A DNA stretch of 64,000 nt from Closterium sp. Naga37s-1. Lineage: Eukaryota > Streptophyta > Zygnematophyceae > Desmidiales > Closteriaceae. Positions 35,380 through 46,600 of the stretch are shown piece by piece. The translations under genes were made by a program, and so were the position numbers. The stretch's first letter is position 1. Each line of letters opens with the position of its first letter. The notes under the pieces were generated by a model, which was not told the DNA's origin, searched no databases, and worked only from the letters and a program-made list of their open reading frames with translations. The DNA lies in the NCBI GenBank assembly GCA_947471745.1, contig CANJKZ010000088.1, forward strand, positions 1,300,001 through 1,364,000, written 5' to 3'.

Positions 35380-35806
35380 TACCCGATGACGCGTTGCCTC
35401 GGTGACGCCGCCTATGAGCTTCGTGGCGCGGAATCAGGAGGCGAATGCTCGCATGCGACACTCGTGTCGTCATGACACAGTCGAGTCACCACAATGCCAT
35501 GTCGCGCGCGATAGCTTCTGCGCAGCGCGGTTCGAGCTGCAAGGGAGTCAGCGTTTGCAAGGCATTTCAGCTCGCGCTTGCAGGAATCGTGTGGTAGGCT
35601 GCTATTGTCGTCGGAAGTCCCTCCTGTGACTCCCAATTTTGTCTCCCGCGATATTATAGCCTTGGAGCCGATCAGCGCATCTTCGAATTCATCTCGCCGC
35701 AGCACGCCATAGTGGCTCATCTCGCTTGCCCCCTGAGGCGGAGTGCACGGTCCTCGCCTGCACCGAATGCTTCCTCTGCGTCATGGTTTGTCCTACGGGT
35801 TTGTCG
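35380..35806 (+). pseudogene. Zinc-ribbon-like gene, copy 2 (truncated fragment)
   Basis: A tandem unit of about 427 bp: upstream region plus the first codons of the gene (SRLPPEAECTVLACTEC near 35712-35775), then a jump straight into the upstream region of copy 3. Where copy 3 has ATG this copy has GTG. Repeated landmarks are tacccgatga at 35380 and again at 35807. It cannot encode the protein. Confidence 0.72.
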
Positions 35807-36155
35807 TACCCGATGATGCGTTGGCTCGGTTACGTTGGCCTATGGCTTTCGTGGCGCGCGATCAGAGGGCGATGCTCTCATGCGACGCGGATTCTCGAGT
35901 CACGACACGTCAGGTCGCAACAATGGCATGCTACGCGATGGCTTCTGCGCAGTGCGCTTCGTCCTCCAAGGAGCTTAGTGGCTTGCGAGCCATTGCGCGT
36001 GAGTTCGCACGGGAAGGACATTTGAGATTTAGTCCCCGTTGCCGCTATTCTCGTCGAAGTCGTTCCTGTGACTCCCAATCCTACTTTTTTTTTCACAGAA
36101 GCAACCTTGGAGAGTATTAGCACATCATCGGATCATATCTTAGCCTAAGCACGAC

Positions 36156-37344
36156 ATGGCGTCGTTATCTCGCCTGCCGCCTGAGGGGGAGTGTATTGTC
36201 CTCGCCTGCACCGAATGCTCCTTCTGCTTCATCATCCCGCGAACTCCGCTGTCGAAATCCATGCTGCCCAGCGCGCACGAGGTATCCTGCCCCTTGTGCC
36301 GTTCCGCGTGTCACGAGCTGCCCTCCACGGGCAGTACTAGTGGCAGCAGCAGCGGTGACAGCAGCAGCAGCGTCACGTCTACTGGGAAGGGTGGGCTGGT
36401 GACGGTGGAAGGCATGAAAGGCTCCGTCGACTCTGCAACCGAGCAGACAGACGGCTGTGCGGAAAAGGGAAGCGAGAGTGATGGGGCTGATGCAGCTGGA
36501 GGTGAAGTGGGCAAAGCGTGTGGAAGAAACGAAGCGAGGGGAGGCAGAGGCAGAGGATATGGTAGGCCCTGGAAAGCAAGACATTGGGAAAGGCAAGGGG
36601 AAAATGGGAGAGATGGAAGGCGCAGGAAAGCAAGACGTGGTGGAAGGGGAGAATGATGTCAGCAATGATGAGGATGATGGTTTGGCCGGGGCTGGCTGTG
36701 GGGGAAGCAGTGGCGCTGCTGTGAGCACGGGCGTGCCGGCAGCAGCAGCAAGCGAGGGGGAAGCAGAAGAGGGGGAAGCAGGAGAGGGGAAAGGGGTAGA
36801 GGGGGGAGCAGCAAGTGTCATGGAGGTGGCAGCAGGATCAGGTGCGCCAGTCCCAGCTGTGGCTCCGGCAGTGCCTGTAGCTGCAGTAGCAGCAATGGTG
36901 CCAAGCACAGGACCTGTCGCTTCCCCTGCGGCAGGACCCCTGCTCCAAGCATCAGTGCCAGCAGCAGCAACAGCAGCAGGGGAAGGAGCAGGAGGAGCAG
37001 GAGAAGCAACAAGGGCAGGGATCGGTGCAGGTGCAAGGCCGGAGGATGCATTTGCAGCACACTTGTCAGCTCGGTTAAGGCGCATATCAAGCCGACATAC
37101 GCCGCTCGCTGCACGCCCTCCAGTGGCGCAACACAGGGAGCATGAGGTGAATTCCCGTACTGGCAATGGTGAGGGCTATAGCAGCCAACAGAGCATGATG
37201 GGCAGTGGTGGTAGCAGGCCAGATGACGGGCTGCTTGCGGGGCTTTCAGCACTTCGATTGCAGCTATATTCCTGCTCAAGAAGAAGGCTGATAAATATTT
37301 TGAACTACCTGCGAGACTGGAATGAGAGCTTGGCTCTGAGCTGA
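36156..37344 (+). CDS. Cys-rich zinc-ribbon-like protein, copy 3 (most complete)
   Basis: ATG 36156 opens MASLSRLPPEGECIVLACTE, followed by C-X2-C-X2-C and, about 30 residues on, CPLCRSACHELPSTG. Together they give paired CxxC knuckles as in a small zinc ribbon. A Ser-rich stretch follows. The first frame ends at 36656, but a second open frame (36457-37344) carries a Glu/Lys/Arg-rich segment and a long Ala/Gly/Pro/Val stretch that copy 1 also keeps. An intron or frameshift between about 36330 and 36480 therefore probably joins them. I do not recognise the family. Upstream sequence is shared with copies 1 and 2, so regulation may be shared. Low complexity limits confidence in the second half. 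Confidence 0.55.
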
Positions 37345-37613
37345 CATGTGTATTATGTCTGACAGAGATTCAGTTCAGAGCCTTCGTAAATACTGTGTGA
37401 AAGTACTAAATGCAGAGGAGCTATTACTGGTCCTTTCATCTGCCAGTGGGTGATTGGGACATCTTATGTACCGTAAAGGAGTCGGCTGGGCACCTCCCAT
37501 CGTAGTGTGTTCAAAACTTCTAGGACAAACTACATGTAAAATGCCGCTGGATTCTATTACTTACATAATGCTTGCCATCTTATTTCCTGAAAGTGGCCCC
37601 CCTTCCAGCACCC
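37345..37613. other. Short intergenic stretch
   Basis: 3' flank shared by the convergent zinc-ribbon and COMT-like genes. No gene is seen. Confidence 0.5.
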
Positions 37614-38499
37614 CTACTCGTTCTTAGGCGAGTAGGTTGAAATGAGCACCAGATCCTTGACCTTCGTTGAGTATTCCAGCATCGTCTCTCGCTTCTCCGT
37701 CACGAACTCAGAGCTCCTCTCCATAAATTCGAGATAATCAGGCGATCCCGGATAGACGACGTTATCAGCCACGATGACGGTTCCAGGTCCGATGAGCTTC
37801 TGGTCTTTAAAGCGACGGGCAACTTTTGGCAGTGTTGGGTTCAGAAGTTTTTTTTTTGAACCAGGCTTGCCAGCGCGAAAGTGCTGGCTGGCGAAAACCA
37901 GGATTTCGTGCGGACACTTTCCATCCGCAGTAACAGTTCGCCAGGGTTCTGGGTTTTGGGTGGCAAATGTGCACCGTCGCTTTAAGGAACAGGAGGTCAG
38001 GCAGATAGAGGTGCTTCACATGATGGATGAACACCAAATCGAATGGAATCTTGCTCGCAGCTTGCCGAATCTTGTCAGTTGAGGTTTGCAGCGTCCCTGT
38101 AACGACGGTAACTTTGTCGCTGAGGCCCGCGTGAGCGACCATGCCGCGGACGACAGACGAGCGGGATTCGCTCAGCTCCACGGAAACCAGCCGAGCTCCC
38201 GGCAGGGAGAGTTGCGATGCGATTCGAACCGCCGAGTACCCGCAGAACGCGCCGAGCTCGATGGCGCTGAGAGGATTCGCGCGGCGGACGGCGTCGTCTA
38301 GGATAGCGCCCTTCACGTCCCCCACGTTCATGAAGAATTCCGGGCTGGACCACGCGTAGGAATCGATGGCGTTAATTACTGCTTGCGGGTCGTTGGCTGG
38401 CGTCGATCGCGTCACGTGCTCCAACAGCCGAGCCTCCTGGCCGACTGACTCCTGCCCTACCACCCTTTCCTCCTCGCGGTTCGCAGCTTCGTCGGGCAT
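37614..38499 (-). pseudogene. COMT-like O-methyltransferase, copy 1, disrupted by a MITE
   Basis: Starts at 38499 (MPDEAANREEERVV) and shows the catechol-O-methyltransferase order: NVGDVKG, ELGAFCGYSAVR (SAM site), HAGLSDKVTVVTG, and after the insertion GPGTVIVADN and a C-terminus ending SPKNE at 37614. A 171-bp inverted-repeat element sits between LLFLK and QKLIGPG and shifts the frame (175 bases added including the TTAA). The metal and catalytic Asp position reads IHHVKH, where copy 2 has IDHWKE, so the key Asp is replaced by His. The gene has no introns. Family function: transfer of a methyl group from SAM to a catechol oxygen. This copy is probably dead. Confidence 0.85.
37811..37981. mobile_element. 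171-bp MITE with TTAA duplication
   Basis: Ends AGCGACGG and CCGTCGCT are inverted repeats, with imperfect matching further in, flanked by TTAA at 37807-37810 and 37982-37985. The paralogue 1.2 kb away lacks it, which fixes the insertion. TTAA targeting is typical of piggyBac-type elements; no transposase is inside. Confidence 0.82.
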
Positions 38500-38519
38500 G
38501 GTTGCCGATTAAATTCGTA

Positions 38520-38950
38520 GGATGCGAAGGGAAACTACAAAACGATCGCGAATGGTGGATTGGAGGCTGCAGCGGGGTCCCCAGCGCTCGCACGCGGTAT
38601 CCGACAGGAGATTTAGACGACTCGTGGAAAAAATAAGCTGCACTCGGATTCTAGGAACGTCTGACTATACAGAACCTACCCGTAAAAGTAAAGCGAAGTG
38701 GAAAGTGACCCTGAACGACCGTCGCCGAAGGGATCAGTCGCAGCAAGTGTTCTACACCACCTTTCTCACAACGAATTTCACATAATCACTTCCTTGGTTT
38801 TGCATGTGTTTGTGTGTATTTTCCAGAGTTATGAGATACAGGGATTACATGTACGACTGCACCCCTAAGAAATATTATTGCAAGCTGCTCGGCAAGAACA
38901 TAGCTTGGCGAATTCGTTCCCACCAGCAAAAATGTCCCCTTTTTCAGCAC
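38520..38950. other. Spacer between the two COMT-like genes
   Basis: About 430 bp holding copy 1's upstream region and copy 2's 3' flank. No additional gene is seen. Confidence 0.5.
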
Positions 38951-38952
38951 CC

Positions 38953-39663
38953 CTACTCGTCCTTAGGGGAGTAGGTTGAAATGAGCACCAGGTCCTTGTG
39001 TTTAGTCGAGTACTCAATCATAGTCTCCCTCTTCTCCGTCACGAATTCAGTGCTCTTCTCCATGTATTCCAGATACTCCGGACACCCGGGAATCCAAATA
39101 TTATCAGCCACGATGACAGTTCCAGGCCCGATGAGTTTCTGCTCCTTCAGAAACAGGAGATCGGGCATATAGAGCTCCTTCCAATGATCGATGAAGACCA
39201 AATCGAAAGGAATCTTGCTCGCAGCTTGCCGAATTTCGTCAGTTGAGGTTTGCAAGGTCCCAGTGACGACGGTAACTTTGTCGCTGAGGCCCGCGTGAGC
39301 GGCCATTCCGCGGACGACGTTCGAGCGGAGTTCGCTGGGCTCGACAGAAATCAGCCGAGCTCCCGGCCTGGTAAGGAGACGGGCGATTCGAACCGCCGAG
39401 TACCCGCAGTACCCGCCGAGCTCGATAGCGCTGAGCGGATTCGCTTTGCGGACGCCATCGTCAAGGATGACGCCTTTCACGTCGCCGACGTTCATGAAGA
39501 ACTCGCGGCTGGACCACGCGTACGCATCGATGGCATTTATCACTGCTTGCGGGTCGTTTGCCGGCGTTGATTGCGTCACGTGCTCCAGCAGACGAGCCTC
39601 CTGGCCTTCTGTCTCCTGTCCCAGCACCCGCTCATCCTCGCGGTTCACAAATTCCTCAGGCAT
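38953..39663 (-). CDS. COMT-like O-methyltransferase, copy 2 (intact)
   Basis: 236 residues, intronless, starting MPEEFVNREDERVLGQETEG. Visible motifs are NVGDVKGVILDDG, the SAM-binding ELGGYCGYSAVR, HAGLSDKVTVVTG, the metal-binding Asp in VFIDHWKELYMPD, and ADN in VIVADNIW. These correspond to the catalytic metal and substrate residues of catechol-O-methyltransferase. Length matches the soluble animal and algal enzymes (about 220-240). No signal peptide is seen, so it is probably cytosolic. The tandem arrangement with copy 1 points to local duplication. The intronless state beside intron-rich genes is compatible with retroposition or gene transfer, not proven. The natural substrate is unknown. 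Confidence 0.88.
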   Translation of the reverse strand: MPEEFVNREDERVLGQETEGQEARLLEHVTQSTPANDPQAVINAIDAYAWSSREFFMNVGDVKGVILDDGVRKANPLSAIELGGYCGYSAVRIARLLTRPGARLISVEPSELRSNVVRGMAAHAGLSDKVTVVTGTLQTSTDEIRQAASKIPFDLVFIDHWKELYMPDLLFLKEQKLIGPGTVIVADNIWIPGCPEYLEYMEKSTEFVTEKRETMIEYSTKHKDLVLISTYSPKDE

Positions 39664-40633
39664 GGCTGAAAATTACGCTCGCGGGTTGAGGATGTGAAGG
39701 AGTATTACAAAACAGAAGGCAATCAGTGGCTCTAGGGCTGAGGAATGGCAATTATTAGAAAGGAGACTCTTTTGGAACGCGAGGAACAACAATTTCTAGG
39801 AGACTATTTGTATGGAGGCAAACACATCGAAGTTCCATGAGATCGCAGGGGCGTGACAGCTAACGGAAACGAACCTGCTGGAAGATGGTTCGGAAACAAG
39901 CGCGCACCGGGACGGGTTCGGCACGGTTCAGGAATCAGTTGCTGCGAAAGCGAGGAAGCATTTTGTCATTTCGCCCCACTGCGAAAACAGCGCATTAGTT
40001 TCGCTGGGAGTCTAGACACTGGTGTGGGTTGCAGCGAGGGCAGTTTCACTTGTGGACTTCAGCGCGCCAAGTCATCCCTCCAACAAAACCTCCACCACGG
40101 GCAGCCCAGAGTTGTCGGTTCGATGCAGTGTATGCTCCTCGATTTGCGTTCCCGGAAATCTAGCCGTGGGTTGACCAATCCGAAGGCACCCAGGGTTGCC
40201 GGCTCGACTTCACAACATCCCAAATGAAGGGTTGCATTCATTCATCTTGGTGGTAGGTGGTAACCAGCAGCGAAAACCCAAGTCGAGCGAGACAGGCGAA
40301 ACAAGGGCAGGTTCGGAGCTCACAGCTGCCGAGCCTCCACCTCGGCTCTTCCGGCCTGCACTTGGGGTCATTGTACTTCTTTGCCTCGCCGAGCAACTTC
40401 GGGTCTTCGCGTCAGCTGCAATTGACCCGAGGTCTGACACGAGCCCAAAAAACTCCCCAAGTTGTTCCATTCTACATTCTATCGACTACATTGCTCGCAC
40501 ATCCATGGCAGGTCCTCTCATAATTAATTCTTAGAATTGAATCCTGCGAGTAGCTAAGTGAGCATGCTAATTGGCTGACATACTTAAGCTTCCCTTGCTG
40601 CTTCTGACTGACGAATCCCGCTGAGCGACCGGG
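39664..40633. other. Intergenic, no gene seen
   Basis: Divergent upstream regions of COMT-like copy 2 and the AT74-like gene. A few 100-120-codon frames show no motif. Confidence 0.55.
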
Positions 40634-43600
40634 ATGGCGTCATTATGTGTGTCCAATTCGTTATCTGCTAATGCAATTTCTCGTACCATCACTGCAGCCT
40701 CCCATTCTAGGTCAGCCAATCTGTCATGTCCCTTCTTCGATCGCCGAATCCTGTTGGCTCGCACGGCGGCATGCCACGTTGGCCATGCCACGTGTGCTAT
40801 TAAGCCGAGACTAGGCGACAGAATAGGAAGCGAATTGGGCCAGCATTTCTCACACCGTGCCCTCGACAGAAGAGCTTCAACCACTGCGCGATCGCAGGGG
40901 GGACCTCGCTACTCGCACCCGCGATTCAAATGGCGTTCGCGACGAAAACCAGACGGCGAGGATGCGACGACCGCGCCGGATGAAACGCCAATTGGTCAAC
41001 GAGCGGCCGCGGAAGGCGGCAAGCCGAGCAGACACAGTCCCGGGTGGGGCTCGCCGGTGTGGCAGGCGGACATCAGCGACGAGGAGGACGATTCGGGCGG
41101 AGTAGGGGCAGTGCGGAATGGGAAGGCGGAGAGGAAATCGTCCATCTCACACATCTTAACTCCCGATGGCAAAGCCTTCAGGTGACCGTTGGTCGAAGCG
41201 TTGTCACCCTCGCGTGCCGCCTTTTCTCCGTCGGATGTCATTGGCTCAGCAGAGTCCCTTCGCTTGTCTGATCGAGCCCACACTCGCTCGCTCTGGCACT
41301 CGTTCCGCTCCCAAGCACGCTCGCTCACACATTCCGCAAGGCACGTCCTTCCTGACGCGTGCCTATCCTCCGCATTCCCCTCCCCCGTACTACTACCCTT
41401 CCCCTCCACACACGTACTAGACGAGGCGGCGTACACGCGCATTCCCCTCCCCCACCGCTCTCCCCTCCTCCCCCCCGCTCTCTGTCGCACACATGCAGGC
41501 CGCATCGCATCGTTCTGGTGCGGCACGGGCAGAGCGAGGGCAATGTGGACGAGGCGGCATACCAATCCCCCGCATTACCCTTCCCCACCACCCTTCCCCA
41601 CATGTGCGCACAGGCCGCATCGCATAATTCTGGTGCGGCACGGGCAGAGCGAGGGCAACGTGGACGAGGCGGCGTACACTCGCATTCCCGACTCCAAGAT
41701 CGCGCTCACCAAAAAGGTACTCATCACACGTGCTTCATACATGATTTGATGGAGGAGAGTTCACAACGAGGGCAGCGAGGGCAACGTGGACGAGGCGGCA
41801 TACACGCGCATCCCCGACTCCAAGATCGCGCTCACCAAAAAGGTATCCCTCGTCGCGAAAGGCATCCTTCACACCCGCTTCACGCATGGATTGCTGAGGA
41901 AGAGTTAACAATGGTGGCATGCGGACGCGGCTAGGCATTATAGCACCCCAGCCTCACCGCTAGCCATTTTTCTCTACCCCAGGCAACTCGAGTTAGCAGA
42001 GATAACATTAGGCAGGGGACAGAGCAGGGCATGCAAGGGAAGGGAGGCGATAGAGTGCAGCCTAGCTTTGTCCCTGAGTGCTCACATTTGTGCGAGCCCA
42101 CCCACCCTCACTGCTTGCCTGCTTGTGTTCATCCGTGGGTGCTTGATTTGCGGTGTGCAGGGGTGGGAGCAGGTGGTGGAGAGGGGAGGACGCTGCTTTT
42201 AAAGTCGAGTCAAGACACGCCCTCACTGCTTGCCTGCTTGAATTGAATCACAATGTGCAGGGGTGGGAGCAGGCAGTGGAGAGGGGGAGGAAGCTGCGGG
42301 AGCTGATAGAGGCAGACGGGGAGGACGACTTCAAGGTCTACTTCTACGTCTCGCCCTACACACGCACACTACAGGTACCACCTGCCCTCGCCCTACACAC
42401 GCACACTACAGGTACCACCTGCCCTCGCCCTACACACGCACACTACAGGTACCACCTGCCCTCGCCCTACACACGCACACTACAGGTACCACCTGCCCTC
42501 TCCCTACACGCGCACACTGCTGGTACTTCTATGTCTAGCCCTACAAAAAAGGCGGCACATCCGTCTCTGGCCTGCAGCCAGAGTCGATACCTGGATGTTT
42601 GAGTCGCTGGAGTTCAAGTCGCCCGAGATCGCGCCCGTGCTCAGAGTCCTGGCCCATGCTCGTCGTGTCTCCCCTCATGTTCGATGGGTTCCGAACGGCA
42701 CCCGTCAGCCATGTTTCCTTCGAATACTGTATGGATCCATTGTCATTTTGAAGTTGTATGGAGTAAAGATCCAATTTCTTTCCCATACCACAACGAAATA
42801 ATTAAAGTGGAATAATCAGAATCATCTCACAATGAAAAAACTGAATTGTCGCACATACCCTAGTGGTAATTCGAAATGTCGCATGTACCTTAGAAAACAT
42901 TAGAATCGCCACGCGTCGTGGGGGTGGCGTGGCGTTCTAACTTCGCGCTGGTAATCGGTATTGGAGACCACTAGTGAAAGAAATGAGAAGGATATTGAAT
43001 CTGCACTACATACAGCTTCACAGTGACAATGAATCCATAAGGTAATCGGAGGGAACATGGCTGGAGGGTGACGTGCGGCACCCATCGAACATGAGGGGAG
43101 ACACGACGAGCATGGGCCAGAACTCCGAGCACGGGCGCAATCTCGGGCAACTCGAACTCCAGCGACTCGAACATCCAGGTATCGACTCGGGCTGCAGGCC
43201 AGAAAAGGATGCGCCACCTTTTTTGTAACGACTTCACGGTTTAATTCTACGTCTCGCCCTACATGTGCACACAGCAGGTAAGACCCTCACTGGCTCTCGC
43301 CCTACATGCGCACACAGCAGGTAAGACCCTCACAGGCTCTCGCCCTACATGCGCACACTGGCTCAGCAGGTAAGACCCTCACTGGCTTTCTTGCGCCATC
43401 AAAGTAACTTTGTCTCCTTGTCACTCTATCTCATTGCCATGGTGTCTTTGTTACACTCATGTCAATACAGCTCTGAAAAGAGTCAGAGCCCCCATGCCGG
43501 TAATGGCACTCTCGCCGTCATGAATTGTGATTTGTTAGTTGCATGGAGGTTACATTCTTGTCATGCATCCTCATACTCTTGTTTCCCAACCCCATATTCT

Positions 43601-46600
43601 CTCCCACCCCTGCCGTTACCCGCAGACCCTCAGGGGCGTGGGCTTGGCTTTTGAGAGGGAGAGGATAGCAGGCGTGAGGGAGGAGCCCCGCATCCGCGAG
43701 CAAGACTTTGGTACGCTCGCCTCCCCTCACTGCGCACATTGTCTGCCGTCCATTCCCTCTCCCTCGGCTCCTTCTTGCTTCCTCAACCTGTTCCCTCCCT
43801 CCCTCCCTCCCTCCCTCCCTCCCCCCCTCCCTCCCTCCCTCCCTCCCTCCCTCCCTCCCTCTCTCCCTCCCTCCCTCCCTCCCTCCCTCCCTCCCTCCCT
43901 CCCTCCCTCCCTCCCTCCCTCCCTCCCTCCCTCCCTCCCTCCCTCCCTCCCTCCCTCCCTCCCTCCCTCCCTCCCTCCCTCCCTCCCTCCGTCTCTCCCT
44001 CCCTCCTTCTCGCCTTCATCCATTCTCTTCCTTCTCCTGTATTCACTCTTCCTCTTACCATCCCTCACGTCCTCCCCGTCCCTTTCTTCTCGGCATCCTC
44101 GCATGCATCACTCATGTTCTCCCATGTTTCCGCTGGCACACACTGGTCTCCAGGCAACTTCCAGGACCGGGAGAAGATGAGGAGGGAGAAGAAGGTGCGG
44201 CTGAGCTACGGGCGCTTCTTCTACCGCTTCCCTGGCGGCGAGTCCGCTGCTGACGTCTACGACCGCGTCACAGGTGCGATGGTGGCACACTCACAGGTGC
44301 GCTTATAGGAGCAAATTGATGGCACACAGGTGCGTGTGCTTATAGGAGCACAGTGAGGCACACAGGTGCGTGCGTGTCAAAGGTGTGACTGAGCTACGGG
44401 CGATTCTTGATTCTTTTACAGCTTCCCCGATGGCGTGCCGACGTCTACGACCGCGTCACAGGCTCACAGGTGCGCTGTGAGGAGCACAGTGAGAGTGAGG
44501 AGGAGGAGGTGTGACTGGGGGGAGCACAGTGAGAGAGAGGAGGAGGAGGTGTGACTGGGGGGAGCACAGTGAGAGTGAGGAGGAGGTGTGACTGGGGGGA
44601 TCACAGTGAGAGTGAGGAGGAGGAGGTGTGACTGGGGGGAGCACAGTGAGAGTGAGGAGGAGGAGGTGTGACTGGGGGGAGCACAGTGAGAGTGAGGAGG
44701 AGGAGGTGTGACTGGGGGGAGCACAGTGAGGCACACAGGTGCGAGCGCACCACAGTTGCACTTTTAGTAGCAGTGTGACGGGCAAGTTTTGAGGCGCCTC
44801 AAAAGTGTGACGGGCAAGTTTTGAGGCGCCTCAAAAGTGTGACGGGCAAGTTTTGAGGCGCCTCAAAAGTGTGACGGGCAAGTTTTGAGGCGCCTCAAAA
44901 GTGTGACGGGCAAGTTTTGAGGCGCCTCAAAAGTGTGACGGGCAAGTTTTGAGGCGCCTCAAAAGTGTGACGGGCAAGTTTTGAGGCGCCTCAAAAGTGT
45001 GACGGGCAAGTTGTGAGGCGCCTCAAAAGTGTGACGGGCAAGTTGTGAGGCGCCTCAAAAGTGTGACGGGCAAGTTTTGAGGCGCCTCAAAAGTGTGACG
45101 GGCAAGTTTTGAGGCTCCTCAAAAGTGTGACGGGCAAGTTTTGAGGCGCCTCAAAAGTGTGACACAGTTGACGGGCAAGAAGTGCTTGCAATCACTACTG
45201 GCAGCGAGCGAGTACGCTGGGAGTGAAGAATATGTTAGAGGTCCAAGTAACAGCCCCCGAGGGAGCAGATGTGGTGAGATCGGCTCTTTTAGCGCTTCAC
45301 TGGGAGCTGGCTTCTGCTGTTCACAACCATGCATTCGCCTGGAATTGTTGAATGGAACGGGCCGGGATGGCACAATAGGCACGTCCAAGAAAGACTGTGC
45401 CTGCAGTCAGGTCAGGTTATTGTGTGGATTTGCGTCCAGAATCAGGTAGCCATGTGTGATGCCTGTACAGCACTCGACAATGAGTGGTATGCTTTAGCGA
45501 ACGAGCACAGACGAACGCAATTTCAGAAATAGGAGGCGGCACCCCATCTCTCTCTCTTTCCCATCCCGCCATGTCAGGTTTCCGGGAGACACTAAGAGCG
45601 GACATTGATGTGGGGCGGTTTCAGAGGGAGGAGGCGGCGGCGCGCAACATGAATCTCGTGCTGGTGTCATACGGACTCACCCTGCGGGTCTTCCTCATCC
45701 CGTGGAAATCCCATGCACCACTGCCTGACTCCCCTCCCAGGCTCTATTCTTCACCCTCTTCCCACACCCACATGTCTCCCGTCCCCTCCTTTTTGAACCC
45801 CCCAACCATCCCCCCATCTGCACTTCCCTGGCATAACAGGCTTTCGTGAAACACTAAGAGCGGACATAGACGTGGGGCGGTTTCAGAGGGAGGAGGCGGC
45901 GGCGCGCAACATGAACCTGGTGCTGGTGTCTCACGGGCTCACCCTGCGAGTCTTCCTCATGCGGTGGTACAAGTGGACGGTGGAGCAGTTTGAAGGGCTC
46001 TACAACTTCCCCAACGCCGGCTGCATGATCATGCAGCTTGGGCCTGGCGGCAGGTGTGTTGAGTGATGAGTGGTCTGGAGCTACTTGTCTTGCGGTGGTT
46101 TCACTTTGAGTGGTGGCACATTGTGTGCGCGGATGTGAGTGGACGGTGGAGCAGTTCGAAGGGCTCTACAACTTCCCCAATGCCGGCTGCATGATCATGC
46201 AGCTGGGGCCTGGCGGCAGGTATGCTATGACCTTGAGCAGTTGGGTGAGTCATGGCTTGTTGTGTGAGCTTTGGGTGCGCTGCCATGGATGGATGGTGGC
46301 GCAGTGTAAGGGCTCTGCGTCTTCCTCATACGTTGGTACAAGTGGACCGTGGAGCAGTTCGATTCGAAGGGCTCTACAACTGTCCTAATGCCGGCTGCAT
46401 GATCATGCAGCTGGGCCCAGGCGGCGGGTATGTTAAGCTTCAGTGGTTGAGCACTTGTATGTTCAATGAGATGCGAGTCAGACAGAGAAGAATGCACAAG
46501 AACCGTAGCGAGTGCGACACGCATACACTCAACCCTCATTCACGTCACTTTTTTCCTTTGTAAGCCCACTCCCTTCCTGTCCCTGCCATGCTTTTCTCCT

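Noticed and set aside
37807..37990. C-terminal tail of the COMT-like copy 1 open frame (ending KSCPSL)
   Set aside because: This tail is translated MITE; the true C-terminus continues beyond it at 37806-37614.
43539..44308. Frames of 181-213 codons across the CCCT repeat
   Set aside because: They join exon 4/5 pieces to microsatellite readings; splice sites and homology define the real exons.
44773..45156. CRISPR-like array
   Set aside because: The spacers are identical and the context is a eukaryotic intron, so this is a minisatellite.
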